NCBI GenBank assembly: GCA_039819785.1
Contig: JBCBRH010000008.1
Location: 1 to 64,000 of the forward strand
Origin: JBCBRD01 sp039819785
GTDB taxonomy: Bacteria > Pseudomonadota > Alphaproteobacteria > Rhizobiales > Hyphomicrobiaceae
Length of the DNA stretch: 64,000 nucleotides
Direction of reading: 5' to 3'
Shown here: one piece after another, positions 8,094 through 16,729 of the stretch
Layout of the letters: the number at the start of each line of letters is the position of its first letter
Position numbering within the stretch: position 1 is the first letter of the stretch
The notes under the pieces: generated by a model
Told to the model about the DNA's origin: nothing
What the model saw: the letters and a program-made list of their open reading frames with translations, nothing else
Database searches by the model: none
Translations under genes and position numbers: made by a program

Positions 8094-9515
8094 GTGACAA
8101 AACCCGACGAACCAATGCGACCGGCGGGCCATGCCGGTTCTAACGGCACGGTTTCTATTTCCAATCCGTCTGGTGACACGGTTGGCGGTCCGGTTGAAGC
8201 GCCTGAATTTGACCCGGGTGCAAAGCCGACCCTGGGCGAAGCGTTTCGCGTCTGGACGCGGATTGGTTTTCTCTCATTTGGAGGGCCAGCCGGTCAGATT
8301 GCGCTAATCCACCGTGAAGTTGTTGAAGAGCGCGGCTGGCTCGACGAGAAGACGTTTTTATCTGCGCTGAATTTTTCGATGCTGTTGCCAGGACCAGAGG
8401 CGATGCAGCTTGCCACTTTTGCTGGCTGGCGCCTTCACGGTGTTGTGGGCGGTGTCATTGCAGGTTTGCTTTTTGTCCTGCCGGGCGCACTGCTGGTGGG
8501 CGCGTTTAGTGTCCTTTACGCCCTGTATGGAACGCTACCGGTGTCACAGGCGCTATTCCTCGGCGTCAAGGCTGCCGTCTTGGCGATTGTCTTTCAGGCA
8601 CTCATTAAGGTAAGTCGGCGCGCGCTGACCGGGCCTGCGGCCTATGCCATGGCGGCCATGGCGTTTTTGGCGCTGTTCGTCTTCCAGCTGCCGTTTCCGC
8701 TGATTGTGATCTTGGCGGCTGTTTTCGGCATGTTTCTGATTAAGGTTGATGCAGGGGATATCAGCATTGCTCCAGCGCCTACGAAAGCCGATGACCGCTT
8801 GATGGTTCGCAAGGCGGTTGTGACGGCGCTGGTGTGGCTTGCGGTTTGGATTGTGCCGTTGGCAGTGTTCGTGGCGATCATGGCGCCGGTGTCCGTCTTT
8901 TCGGACTTGGCGATTTTCTTTTCGAAGCTCGCGGTCGTGACGTTTGGCGGGGCCTATGCAGTGTTAACCTACATGGCGCAGGAGGCCGTGCAGGAGTTTG
9001 GCTGGCTCAAGCCTGGAGAAATGGTTGACGGGCTAGGGCTCGCGGAAACCACGCCGGGGCCGCTCATTCTGGTCACGCAGTTTGTCGGCTTCCTGGCCGC
9101 ATACCGGACGGGGGCTGAACAACCGACACTGATTTACGGTGTTTTCGGTATGGTTGTGACCCTGTGGGCAACGTTTGCACCTTGTTTTTTGTGGATCTTT
9201 ACAGGAGCGCCGTTTGTTAGCCGCCTAGAGAGCATGCCCCGGCTACGAGCCGCTTTGGCGGGGGTGACAGCTGCTGTGGTGGGTGTGATCGCGAACCTGT
9301 CAGTATGGTTTGCGTTCAATGTGTTGTTTAAAGGCTTAAGCACGCTCGACGTTCCAGGTGGGCAATTAACGCTCCCAGACCTGGCAACGTTTAATGTCCT
9401 GGCGTTTGGTCTCGCAGTTGTTGGGTTTGTTGCCTTGTTTGCGTTCCGGTTCGGCGTGTTATCGACGCTTTGCATTTGTGCGGGACTGGGCCTTGGGACG
9501 TCTGCGATGATCTAA
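8094..9515 (+). CDS. chrA: Chromate transporter, long-chain ChrA
   Basis: A 473-residue CHR-family membrane protein made of two homologous halves, expected to export chromate. The first half carries the motif FLSFGGPAGQIALIHREVV (near residue 59) and MLLPGPEAMQLA; the second half repeats it as VVTFGGAYAVLTYMAQEAV and LAETTPGPLILVTQFVGFLAAY. About ten or more hydrophobic segments span the protein. The GTG at 8094 starts a 45-residue polar lead; an ATG at 8115 is an alternative. Length is somewhat above the usual ~400 residues because of this lead and a central loop. A palindrome upstream may be its operator. Confidence 0.9.
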   Translation: MTKPDEPMRPAGHAGSNGTVSISNPSGDTVGGPVEAPEFDPGAKPTLGEAFRVWTRIGFLSFGGPAGQIALIHREVVEERGWLDEKTFLSALNFSMLLPGPEAMQLATFAGWRLHGVVGGVIAGLLFVLPGALLVGAFSVLYALYGTLPVSQALFLGVKAAVLAIVFQALIKVSRRALTGPAAYAMAAMAFLALFVFQLPFPLIVILAAVFGMFLIKVDAGDISIAPAPTKADDRLMVRKAVVTALVWLAVWIVPLAVFVAIMAPVSVFSDLAIFFSKLAVVTFGGAYAVLTYMAQEAVQEFGWLKPGEMVDGLGLAETTPGPLILVTQFVGFLAAYRTGAEQPTLIYGVFGMVVTLWATFAPCFLWIFTGAPFVSRLESMPRLRAALAGVTAAVVGVIANLSVWFAFNVLFKGLSTLDVPGGQLTLPDLATFNVLAFGLAVVGFVALFAFRFGVLSTLCICAGLGLGTSAMI

Positions 9516-9568
9516 GGCTAGGACAACTCAGAAAAACAAGACACCTCAGGAAATAGAGGACACTTCGT

Positions 9569-9919
9569 ATGTCAGGTTTGATGTTACGCAGATTGGCGCG
9601 CCCGTCGGGTTGTGCCCGGGCCGTCTACATGCTGGCCATCGGTGCTGCACTGTGTGGGCTTGCCGGGTCGCCCGCAATTGCAAAAATCAAATGCAAGGGC
9701 CCATATCAGGTGGTTGGCGGCAATCTTATCGGGACGCCTTACTGTGGTGATGGTTACCTGGCCGGGGTCGCGCGGACATATGGCTTCAAATACAGCGCGC
9801 GTGAGATCCGGGGCAGCTTCGCCAAGAAGCAGGAGGTTTGCCGCCTGATTGGTCAGGATACGCGCGTTTCAGACTTCTGTCGTTCGACGTTGCCGCATTA
9901 TCGGGGCCGTGGATTTTGA
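9569..9919 (+). CDS. Small secreted protein, unknown function
   Basis: A 116-residue protein with a twin-basic N-terminus, a hydrophobic stretch around YMLAIGAALCGLAGSPAIA and a likely signal-peptidase site after AIA near residue 38. The mature part has four cysteines (KCKG, YCGD, VCRL, FCRS) that could form disulfides in the periplasm. AGAGGA lies upstream of the ATG at 9569. No family is recognised. Its stop overlaps the proposed TTG start of the downstream mutarotase gene. Confidence 0.65.
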   Translation: MSGLMLRRLARPSGCARAVYMLAIGAALCGLAGSPAIAKIKCKGPYQVVGGNLIGTPYCGDGYLAGVARTYGFKYSAREIRGSFAKKQEVCRLIGQDTRVSDFCRSTLPHYRGRGF

Positions 9920-10830
9920 GATCAGGGCCGTCGCGCGATATCGCAGAATTTGAAATTGATGACCGGGTTGCGGTTGGCCAGAACGTCGATGGTGAAACAA
10001 CCCTACGGTTGAGCGCTCCCGGGGCAGAGTTGGTGCTCTCGCTCAATGGGGGCCATATTCAAAGCTGCAGGATTGGGGGCGGGTCTGATGACCTGCTGTG
10101 GATGTCGACCGAGCGTCCTGTTGATCCTGCCAAACCGCGCCGTGGGGGTATTCCGGTTTGCTGGCCATGGTTTGGAGCCCACCAGGATGATCCCGCCCTG
10201 CCATCGCATGGGACCGCACGGACATCGGCATTTGGCGTGACCGACACCGGTGCTGACGCGGAGTGGACATGGGCCATGTTATCGCTTCTGGACCGGTCGC
10301 GATTGCCCGCCGCCTATGCCGGGGCGGATCTGCAACTGCACGTTCGGGTTGGTCCGCGGTTGATTGTGACCTTGCAGACAACGAACTCAGGCGCGCAAAC
10401 CATTCCGCTCACCCAGGCGCTACACACGTATTTCAATATCGCTGATATTGCGGATGTCGCAATCGATGGCCTTGCGGGTTGTCCGTATGCCGATGCTCTG
10501 GATGGGTTGGCCATAAGGAGCCATGATGGCCCGGTAAATTTCGCGGGTGAAGTTGATCGGATTTACAACACGCAGGGTCGCGAGATCACGCTTTGCGATT
10601 TCGGGCTGTCACGCACCATCCGATTGGCATCGAAGGGGAGTTTGTCCAGCGTTGTGTGGAACCCTTGGGTCGCGAAGTCAGAAAGGCTTGGCGATATGGG
10701 ACCGGAGGGGTATCGCCGCATGGTGTGCATCGAAACTGCGAATGCGGGAGCCGACGTTGTGCAGCTGAGGCCGGGCCAGCAGCACCGGCTCACGGCTGAT
10801 CTTTCTGTGGGACCACTTTCGAAGGCCTAG
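9916..10830 (+). CDS. D-hexose-6-phosphate mutarotase (aldose 1-epimerase family)
   Basis: A 304-residue galactose-mutarotase-like protein of the YeaD type, expected to interconvert alpha and beta anomers of hexose 6-phosphates. Recognisable segments are GGIPVCWPWFG near residue 76, HGTARTSAF (catalytic His region) and QALHTYFNI (second His). The C-terminal Glu segment is CIETANAG. The frame is open upstream to 9838; the TTG at 9916 was chosen because it overlaps the previous stop (TTGA) and gives a normal N-terminus. A palindromic repeat begins at its stop codon. Confidence 0.8.
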   Translation: MRSGPSRDIAEFEIDDRVAVGQNVDGETTLRLSAPGAELVLSLNGGHIQSCRIGGGSDDLLWMSTERPVDPAKPRRGGIPVCWPWFGAHQDDPALPSHGTARTSAFGVTDTGADAEWTWAMLSLLDRSRLPAAYAGADLQLHVRVGPRLIVTLQTTNSGAQTIPLTQALHTYFNIADIADVAIDGLAGCPYADALDGLAIRSHDGPVNFAGEVDRIYNTQGREITLCDFGLSRTIRLASKGSLSSVVWNPWVAKSERLGDMGPEGYRRMVCIETANAGADVVQLRPGQQHRLTADLSVGPLSKA

Positions 10831-10866
10831 AGCACATTCGATTTTGATTGGATCGAACTGCGCTCC
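10828..10866. repeat. Palindromic intergenic repeat unit
   Basis: GAGC-aca-TTCGAT pairs with ATCGAA-ctgc-GCTC around a 9-base centre, starting at the mutarotase stop codon. The form (GAGC ends, TTCGAT inner arm) resembles dispersed palindromic elements common in Hyphomicrobiales intergenic DNA. It may also act as a transcript-end hairpin. Confidence 0.5.
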
Positions 10867-10920
10867 AAGTCTTCTTTTTGAAATATGTTTGTGGCGCACG
10901 ACCGAGGCAGGAGCCGGTGT

Positions 10921-11460
10921 TTAGCCTGGCTGCTGCGTCGCGATGGCGTTGCGTAGCGCGGCCACATCCAGGTTGGGTTCAAGTTCGCCTGGCTCTTTCG
11001 GACGTCGAACGCGGCCATCGAAAATGGCACCTTCCGAGATTGCGAGGCTTTCGTTGTGGATGTCGCCTTCGACCTTGGCCGTAGGCTGCAATGTCACCGA
11101 GCTGGCTTTAAGCGCTCCGTAGACAGAGCCGCGGACTTCGATCTTACGGGCCGTGATTGTTCCGTCTACTCGCCCGTTCGGACCGACGACCACTTCCTGG
11201 CCATTGATATTGCCCTGGATTTCGCCATCGATCTGGATGCGGGCTTTCGAGACGATCGTGATGCGCTCGCCGACAATCGCGACGTCGTCTCCCAGTATGG
11301 ACGAAGCGGAAATCGTTGATGGCGCAACGGCGGCCGGAGGTGGAGGGGCAGCCTGCGCGGCAGGTGCCTGAGGTGGCGGTGGCGCAAATGCAGGCGCTGG
11401 CGTGGCGCCATTTGGCGCACCAGGTTTCGGGGTTGCTGGTGGCGTCGTTCTACCAAACAC
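10921..11460 (-). CDS. Bactofilin
   Basis: A 179-residue bactofilin, a self-polymerising cytoskeletal scaffold protein. Residues ~1-50 are Pro/Ala-rich and disordered; residues ~52-150 form the right-handed beta-helix with the typical turns (IVGERITIVSKARIQIDGEIQGNI, VDGTITARKIEVRGSVYGALKA, KVEGDIHNESLAISEGAIFDG). A short tail follows. The GTG at 11460 has AGGAG upstream at good spacing. A second, distinct bactofilin lies at 62131-62709. Partners in this family are often cell-wall enzymes; none is adjacent. Confidence 0.92.
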   Translation of the reverse strand: MFGRTTPPATPKPGAPNGATPAPAFAPPPPQAPAAQAAPPPPAAVAPSTISASSILGDDVAIVGERITIVSKARIQIDGEIQGNINGQEVVVGPNGRVDGTITARKIEVRGSVYGALKASSVTLQPTAKVEGDIHNESLAISEGAIFDGRVRRPKEPGELEPNLDVAALRNAIATQQPG

Positions 11461-11609
11461 GGATACATCTCCTTACTGGCGCGCCTGTTCCGGCGCGCGG
11501 TCTCTCAGCCCAATTCACACCGCCCGCATGTTCAGGACCATGCCGGTTGGACGATGTTATGTCGAAGTAAAAAAAAGTGCTCGGCGATAGCGATTTCTTA
11601 CCGGTGCAA

Positions 11610-12116
11610 TTAGGCACTCGTGGCTGTGGTGGTTAATTCCACTCCGCCCTTAAGCGTCTGGAGCACCACGCAATAGCGCTCGGTTAGTTTGACAAGCGTG
11701 GCGCGCTGCTCATCCGTGATGTTATCGCCGAGTTCGAAACTCAAGCGAATGGCGCGAAAACCGACGGGTGCCTCCTTATCGACGCCGAGCGTTCCTCGAA
11801 AGTCGAGATCGCCCTCGGCATGGACTCTTGCATGTCCGATGTCGATGCCAAGTGCCGTTGAAACGGCGGCCAGAGTGACGCCGGGGCATGCCACCAGCGC
11901 TTCAAGCAACATGTCACCGGAACAGACCTGGGTGCCCGATCCGCCGGTTGCGGGATGAAGGCCTGCCTCGATCAAGGCTTTCGAGGTGTTGAGCGAACAG
12001 CTGACGCCCTCGCCGACTTGGCCGTCGGCTTTCAGTGTCACCACGGCAGCTGAAGCGTCGTCGGTGTACTTGGCTTTAAGGGGTGCCTGAAGTGCTTTGA
12101 GTTGTTCGCTATCCAT
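11610..12116 (-). CDS. OsmC-family peroxidase-like protein
   Basis: A 168-residue OsmC/Ohr-superfamily protein, expected to act as a cytosolic thiol-dependent peroxidase. The two redox cysteines are in VACPGVTLAAV (near residue 96) and ERYCVVLQTL (near residue 148). The spacing and the glycine-rich segment ATGGSGTQVCSGDMLLEAL fit the OsmC branch rather than Ohr, but the substrate cannot be told from sequence. It stands alone on the minus strand. Confidence 0.85.
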   Translation of the reverse strand: MDSEQLKALQAPLKAKYTDDASAAVVTLKADGQVGEGVSCSLNTSKALIEAGLHPATGGSGTQVCSGDMLLEALVACPGVTLAAVSTALGIDIGHARVHAEGDLDFRGTLGVDKEAPVGFRAIRLSFELGDNITDEQRATLVKLTERYCVVLQTLKGGVELTTTATSA

Positions 12117-12168
12117 GTCCTCTCATCTCCCGAACTGTGTTGATCTGCGCTTCCTGCTTAGCCTCAAC

Positions 12169-12201
12169 GCAAAAAGGCTGCACCTCCCGGGTGCAGCCTT
12201 T
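12169..12201 (-). terminator. Rho-independent terminator
   Basis: A perfect 12-base-pair hairpin (AAAGGCTGCACC at 12173-12184 against GGTGCAGCCTTT at 12190-12201) is followed on the minus strand by TTTTT. It lies 37 bases past the stop of the small secreted protein gene at 12238. Confidence 0.88.
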
Positions 12202-12237
12202 CGCGATCACGTCTGCGTTGGTCGCGGCCGGAGCCGA

Positions 12238-12642
12238 CTACCGATAAGATGGAATATACAGATCGACGAATGGCGCGCGGACCCTTACGCCACCACGGTC
12301 CCGGCGCACATAGGCGTAAGGCGCATCGACTTCGACCTGCCCGCGACCGCGATAACGGGTGTACGGTGCGTCGACGTCATTCCTGTATCTTCGGTCATAG
12401 CGGCGGCTGCGGCGCTCGTAGTAATAGTCGTCGTCATAGTACCGTTTGTAGCGGTATCCGACCTGTTGGAGATGCCCTGCGGCTTCAAGTCTGCCGTTCG
12501 TCGTCTTTCCGATTTCGGTGTTGAAACCCGATGGGCTGGATTTGATTGCCCCGAGGGCAAAACCTGTTGCGTTCGCCGTCGATACCGTCAACCCCATACT
12601 CAGGCTGGCGAGGGCGGCTGATACGAGATTTACAGTGCGCAT
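12238..12642 (-). CDS. Small secreted Tyr/Arg/Asp-rich protein
   Basis: A 134-residue exported protein of unknown function. The signal peptide ends at STANA near residue 26. The mature part has a Tyr/Asp/Arg-rich region (RYKRYYDDDYYYERRSRRYDRR) and two similar segments, VDAPYTRYRGRGQV and VDAPYAYVRRDRGGV. Such sequences occur in alphaproteobacterial surface or periplasmic proteins without known role. AAGGAG is placed six bases before the ATG at 12642, which decides the start over an ATG at 12657. A strong terminator follows. Confidence 0.7.
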   Translation of the reverse strand: MRTVNLVSAALASLSMGLTVSTANATGFALGAIKSSPSGFNTEIGKTTNGRLEAAGHLQQVGYRYKRYYDDDYYYERRSRRYDRRYRNDVDAPYTRYRGRGQVEVDAPYAYVRRDRGGVRVRAPFVDLYIPSYR

Positions 12643-12796
12643 ATGGCACTCCTTCATCGTTCAAAGCGGGCGCTCCCCACTTCACAGTCGAACAATTCTA
12701 CCCCGTGGTCGTCACCTATGCAAATTGCATAGCTCTAAAGTGGCGACACATGGCGGGCCCTTGATGAGGTTTAAGCCTTTGTACCGGCAGTGGATT

Positions 12797-13219
12797 TCAA
12801 ACCCTTGAGCCACGCCAGATGAGGTAGGCGGCCAGCAGCAGCAAGGCAATGAAGGCGGGCTGCAGCACAAATCCCACGTCGTGGAGGATCAAGAGCCTTG
12901 CCTGCCCCAACATGATGCCCACGCCGCCCAAATTGAAAAATGCCAGCCAATAGACAATCTGGACGATGCAGGCGATGACGGCTGGGATCACAAACAGCAG
13001 ACGTGGCCAGCGGCTTTTGCCGAGCGCAGTGTAGCGTTGGTACAACGTGCGGCTTAGCATGATGCTGCCGACCAGAGCAGCGGTGGCCCAGCCATAGAAG
13101 CTGAAAAGCTGCGCACCCCAGATGATATAGAATGCGGCGGCCACCAAGCCTGTCAGTCCAGCGATCGTGATCAACCTCATAATGTAGCGCGGTCGCGTCA
13201 TGGCTAGAGGCTGCGTCAT
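12797..13219 (-). CDS. Four-helix membrane protein, possibly DUF805-related
   Basis: A 140-residue protein that is almost all membrane. Hydrophobic segments are near ITIAGLTGLVAAAFYIIW, YGWATAALVGSIML, RLLFVIPAVIACIVQIVYWL and AFIALLLLAAYLIW. The segment RYTALGKSRWPRLLFVIP recalls the RLHDTGRSGWW-LL motif of DUF805 proteins, but too weakly to assign. The first ATG at 13219 follows GGGACGAGA; an ATG at 13201 is an alternative. No neighbours suggest a job. Confidence 0.6.
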   Translation of the reverse strand: MTQPLAMTRPRYIMRLITIAGLTGLVAAAFYIIWGAQLFSFYGWATAALVGSIMLSRTLYQRYTALGKSRWPRLLFVIPAVIACIVQIVYWLAFFNLGGVGIMLGQARLLILHDVGFVLQPAFIALLLLAAYLIWRGSRV

Positions 13220-13605
13220 GATTGGATGTCTCGTCCCTTGTTGGTCTACTTTTTTGGGCGTGGTCGGGGTGTTTGAAGGTGGTGGTGGTTCACGCTGGGG
13301 CGGTGGTGTCTGTGAAGATGCGCACGGTACAATCGTCGGTGTGGCGATCGGATTTATAGTTGGTTCACATCTCCGCGTTGCGACAATCTTGCAGCAAGCT
13401 GTTGGGAAATAGGCTGTTCTCGTGTTGGTGGCCTTGCGTTGAGCGGCCTGGTTGGGGCTTCTTGCGACGGTACCTGCTCAATTGTGTGGCGGTATATGCC
13501 ATGCCATGCCCGAGTTATGCCGAAAGGTGATGGAACACTGCAATGCTGGTGTTGCATGGATCACGGGTCAGGCAGTGTGTGACGAGGCGAGGGGCCCCGA
13601 GCGTT
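13220..13605. other. 386-base intergenic region
   Basis: Divergent region between two membrane-protein genes. It is rich in GGTGG runs near 13270-13310. I see no supported gene, hairpin or promoter motif. Confidence 0.5.
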
Positions 13606-14856
13606 ATGAGCATTTTTGCAAAACTGTTCGTTGGTGTGGTGTTCACGATCCTCGGATTATCGTTCGTGGCGACGACCGCTGTCCTCTATTACGAATTTGG
13701 CACGCCCGAACTTGGCGATACGTGGTGGAAGATCGCGACGTTCTACAGCCATCTGTTCATTTTCTTTCCGACATTCGGCATCGTCGCGCTCGTGGCATTC
13801 TTCATTCCGGCGTCTGCTTTTGTGGATATGTACTGGCGGCATGTGCCTCTGGGCGTGATGCGCTTCGTCATCGGGTTGGTGCTGGTGGTGATCGCATCGC
13901 TGCACATCTCTGAGATCGTCGCGAAGGGTGACCTGCGCTCCATGTGGGAGGTCAAGCCGGAGGTTCTGATTGCTGATGCGGGCACGCCTGCTGGATGTTT
14001 GACGGATCAGCAGTCGTGCGTACGTGTTCCTGTTTTCGCAGCGTTAAAGGACGTCTGGCAGAAAAGTTCTCAGCGGCTGGGGATGGCGCGGTTCGTGCGC
14101 GACTGCAAACCTGATCCGCTGATTGAGGCACCACCTGAACAAACCGCGCTTCGGTATTGCTTTGCCATGCAGGAAAAGGTCGATGCGCCGACGTGTTGTC
14201 AGGCGCAAAAATCTTTCGGGCGGGCGCTGAGTATGATGCACCTTGAGCCAGGAAACCGCTCGCTGACGGAGAGTGTGCACAAGGCGCTGCTTCCGCTGAA
14301 GGTCTTCTTTTTATTGGTCATTCTGGTGATCGCGCTATTGCTGATCTTCTGGCGCCATTCGTTGCCGCGCAACTATCCCAACCGGATTGAGAAGATCCAG
14401 CGAGGTGTGCTTGTCGGCGCACTGATGATGATGTTCCTGCCACTTATGAATATGGCGTTTCTCCAATCCTCGGGTCTTGTCTATGGGACGGAACTCGACA
14501 GCAACTATCGGTCGATCTCACCCTATCTGGTCGGCACCACGCTTGGCTGGTCGCTATTGATCTTGTTCTTCTTCTTCCATGAGACAGACAAAAATGAGCG
14601 TGACCTGGAGCAGTTCGCCCGCATTGGTGGTTTGGTTGGTTCGGGGGTCTTCGCGCTCAACTACAATCTGGTCGTGGACTATTTCACCCGGTTTATGGGG
14701 TCTGGGATGGGCATCGAAAGTGTTGTCGCTATCGCAGTCTTTTGTCTCAGCGCGCTGGCCGTGATCCTGATGCAGCCCAAACGCGTGATCCCGGCCATGA
14801 CCAAGCGGCCACCGGGGGAGCCGGTTGGGCCTGCCGGGGGGGCGACGTCATCGTGA
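13606..14856 (+). CDS. Eight-helix membrane protein with cysteine-rich extracytoplasmic loop
   Basis: A 416-residue membrane protein of unknown function. Three helices lie in the first ~105 residues, then a soluble loop of about 140 residues with six cysteines (GCLTDQQSC, VRDCKP, RYCFAM, PTCC), then five helices. Even numbers of Cys in a loop likely to face the periplasm suggest disulfides. The ATG at 13606 (MSIFAKLFVG) begins the first helix directly; the frame extends upstream to 13543 but those residues look non-coding. No transporter motif was recognised. Confidence 0.72.
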   Translation: MSIFAKLFVGVVFTILGLSFVATTAVLYYEFGTPELGDTWWKIATFYSHLFIFFPTFGIVALVAFFIPASAFVDMYWRHVPLGVMRFVIGLVLVVIASLHISEIVAKGDLRSMWEVKPEVLIADAGTPAGCLTDQQSCVRVPVFAALKDVWQKSSQRLGMARFVRDCKPDPLIEAPPEQTALRYCFAMQEKVDAPTCCQAQKSFGRALSMMHLEPGNRSLTESVHKALLPLKVFFLLVILVIALLLIFWRHSLPRNYPNRIEKIQRGVLVGALMMMFLPLMNMAFLQSSGLVYGTELDSNYRSISPYLVGTTLGWSLLILFFFFHETDKNERDLEQFARIGGLVGSGVFALNYNLVVDYFTRFMGSGMGIESVVAIAVFCLSALAVILMQPKRVIPAMTKRPPGEPVGPAGGATSS

Positions 14857-14900
14857 CTTCGCTGCAAAAGACTATGAACGGCTGGACGGCGGGTGTTCCG

Positions 14901-15674
14901 TCAGCGTTCGACGAATGCCTTTTCGATCACGTAAGTGCCGGGCTCTCCGCTTGATCCTTCGACCATTCCCGCTGCTTCAAGGATGTCTTTGGTCTCAGCC
15001 AGCATTTGCGGACTGCCGCACATCATGGCTCGGTCCAAATCCGTTGACAGCGGAGGCAAGCCAAGGTCGTCGAACAATTTCCCCGATTTGATCAGGTCGG
15101 TCAGGCGACCGTTGTTTTCGTATGGTTCCCGGGTGACGGTTGGATAATAGGAAAGCTTTTCACTGACGAGATCGCCGATGAATTCGTCAGTTGGCAGGTC
15201 ATCGTGAATGGTATCGCCGTAAGCTAGCTCGGCCACCTGGCGGCAACCGTGCACCAGGATCACTTTCTCGAACCTTTCGTAGGTTGCCGGATCGCGAATG
15301 ATGCTCATGAAGGGGGCAAGCCCCGTGCCCGTCGAGAGGAGAAATAGGTTGCGGCCCGGCTTGAGATTGTCGATGATCAGTGTTCCGACCGGCTTTTTCG
15401 AAACCAGGATGCGATCGCCTTCTTTGATGTGCTGAAGCTTCGAGGTCAGCGGTCCATCGGGCACCTTGATCGATAGAAACTCCAGCGTCTCTTCGTAGTT
15501 GGGACTGACCATCGAATAGGCGCGAACCAGCGGCTTGCCGCCGTTTTCGATCCCCATCATTGTGAACTGGCCGTTTTCGAAACGGAATGCCTCGTGACGT
15601 GTCGTCGTGAAGCTGAAAAGGCTGTCGGTCCAGTGGTGGACTTTCAGAACGGTTTCTTCGTGGTAGGCGCTCAT
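14901..15674 (-). CDS. fpr: Ferredoxin--NADP+ reductase
   Basis: A 257-residue FAD flavoprotein that moves electrons between NADPH and ferredoxin or flavodoxin in the cytoplasm, typical of the Rhodobacter/Azotobacter FPR subclass. The FAD motif is RAYSMVSP near residue 52, the NADP-binding GTGTGLAPFMSIIRD near residue 115, the C-G motif is MMCGSPQML, and the C-terminus ends AFVER as in that subclass. The second of two close ATGs (15674) is preferred because AGGA lies seven bases before it. No ferredoxin gene is adjacent. Confidence 0.93.
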   Translation of the reverse strand: MSAYHEETVLKVHHWTDSLFSFTTTRHEAFRFENGQFTMMGIENGGKPLVRAYSMVSPNYEETLEFLSIKVPDGPLTSKLQHIKEGDRILVSKKPVGTLIIDNLKPGRNLFLLSTGTGLAPFMSIIRDPATYERFEKVILVHGCRQVAELAYGDTIHDDLPTDEFIGDLVSEKLSYYPTVTREPYENNGRLTDLIKSGKLFDDLGLPPLSTDLDRAMMCGSPQMLAETKDILEAAGMVEGSSGEPGTYVIEKAFVER

Positions 15675-16008
15675 CGTCATTCCTGGTTTACTTGTGTGTT
15701 CGTTTGCCGATCGTCACGACTGATGGGATCTGTGCGGCCAATCTGGCTTGCCCGCCCGCCCATCCATTGGACGGCTTCCATCATTACGGGGTGATCGTGG
15801 CCCTGCCCGGCGTTTGTGCAACCGCCCCGATATAGTCGGGTTGGCTGGATCGTCCTATGGTGGGCGGTCGTGCTTGCTGCAAATAAGTTCCGTATTGCGG
15901 AGTTAGAGCTCTGGGCAGAAGCCATTGTTTCAAGCCGAACGTCGTATGAGTTTATGATTTCAAGCTTTTTGGGACAACTCGACTTGCGGATGGGGAGACG
16001 GCGACGTG
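15675..16008. other. 334-base intergenic region
   Basis: Divergent region between fpr and the DUF805 pseudogene. It should hold the fpr promoter. A short hairpin (CCCGA-TATAG-TCGGG near 15824-15838) is the only structure seen. Confidence 0.5.
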
Positions 16009-16506
16009 ATGTTGGATTTGCCTGCACAGCCACATTCAATCCGCGGCGTGTTCTGGCGTGACCTCAGGTCTGGCTGCTTGAACCGGGCCGCGTTTGTATT
16101 GGTTACGGTCGCTCTGTTTCTGACGATTTGGATGATACTGGGTGTTGCCACGTTTCTGACCGTGGCTGACGGCGTCGGCATTCTGGTTCGAGGTCGGCTG
16201 GGGGCGTGGTTTGATTTGGTTTCGCCTCAGATGCTGCCCGGCGAATAGGGGTGGAGCCTGGCCAATCTGGTTTGGTCTGCTGCGTTCGCTGCCAGCTTAG
16301 TCTGCCTGACCGGGTTCGTGGTCGTCATAGCCAAGCGCTTTCGAGACACGGGAATGCCTGGATGGTTCATGGCTGGGGTCACGGTGCTGATGATTGGTGC
16401 TGCCCCGTCTGCCGTTACGTTGTGGGATACCACTTTGCTGACGATCGCCGTTCTGGCTGCGCTGAGTATCGTGCCGCGGAATGCGTTCAATCTTGCTGGC
16501 GGCTAG
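16009..16506 (+). pseudogene. DUF805-family membrane protein with in-frame amber stop
   Basis: Starting at an ATG with GGGGAG upstream, the frame reads a membrane protein but meets TAG at 16246-16248 after ~79 codons. The same frame then continues without a break to a TAG at 16504-16506, encoding more hydrophobic sequence and the motif AKRFRDTGMPGWFMAG, which matches the R-x-H/R-D-T/I-G-x-x-GWW hallmark of DUF805 proteins. Together the two parts (about 165 residues) make a normal DUF805 length with four or five helices. A single base change at the TAG would restore it. It is therefore called a pseudogene, unless the base is a sequencing error or the codon is read through. Confidence 0.7.
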
Positions 16507-16605
16507 AGCCTTTTTGCTTTTCGTGGACCAGCAAAGCAGGCTTTAAGCTCTCGAGTTGGAGCATGTTCCGGGCGGAAAATCGCGTACACTTTTCCTGAAC
16601 ATGCT
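16505..16605. repeat. Two-palindrome mosaic repeat (RIME-like)
   Basis: Two adjacent inverted repeats follow the DUF805 stop. The first has AGAGC and TGCTTT paired with AAAGCA and GCTCT (16505-16551). The second has AGCATGTTC and GGAAAA paired with TTTTCC and GAACATGCT (16560-16605). The AGCATGTTC/GGAAAA arrangement is like the dispersed palindromic elements of rhizobial intergenic DNA, and the ~100-base two-palindrome layout recalls RIME elements. Confidence 0.6.
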
Positions 16606-16617
16606 TTAGGCGGACAC

Positions 16618-16654
16618 AAAAAAATGCCGGCAGTGCTGTAAGGCATGCCGGCAT
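16618..16654 (-). terminator. Rho-independent terminator
   Basis: On the minus strand ATGCCGGCA and TGCCGGCAT pair (16654-16646 with 16632-16624), followed by a run of seven T. It lies downstream of the small secreted protein gene ending at 16730. Confidence 0.75.
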
Positions 16655-16729
16655 AGTAAAATCAGAGAGTGTATCGATCGACGTCAATCTGCCGCGTGCC
16701 ACGTCCAGGGATGGCAATGCCCGAGATGG

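Noticed and set aside
15677..16039. 120-codon minus-strand frame upstream of fpr
   Set aside because: It overlaps the DUF805 start on the other strand and has no motif or ribosome-binding site.
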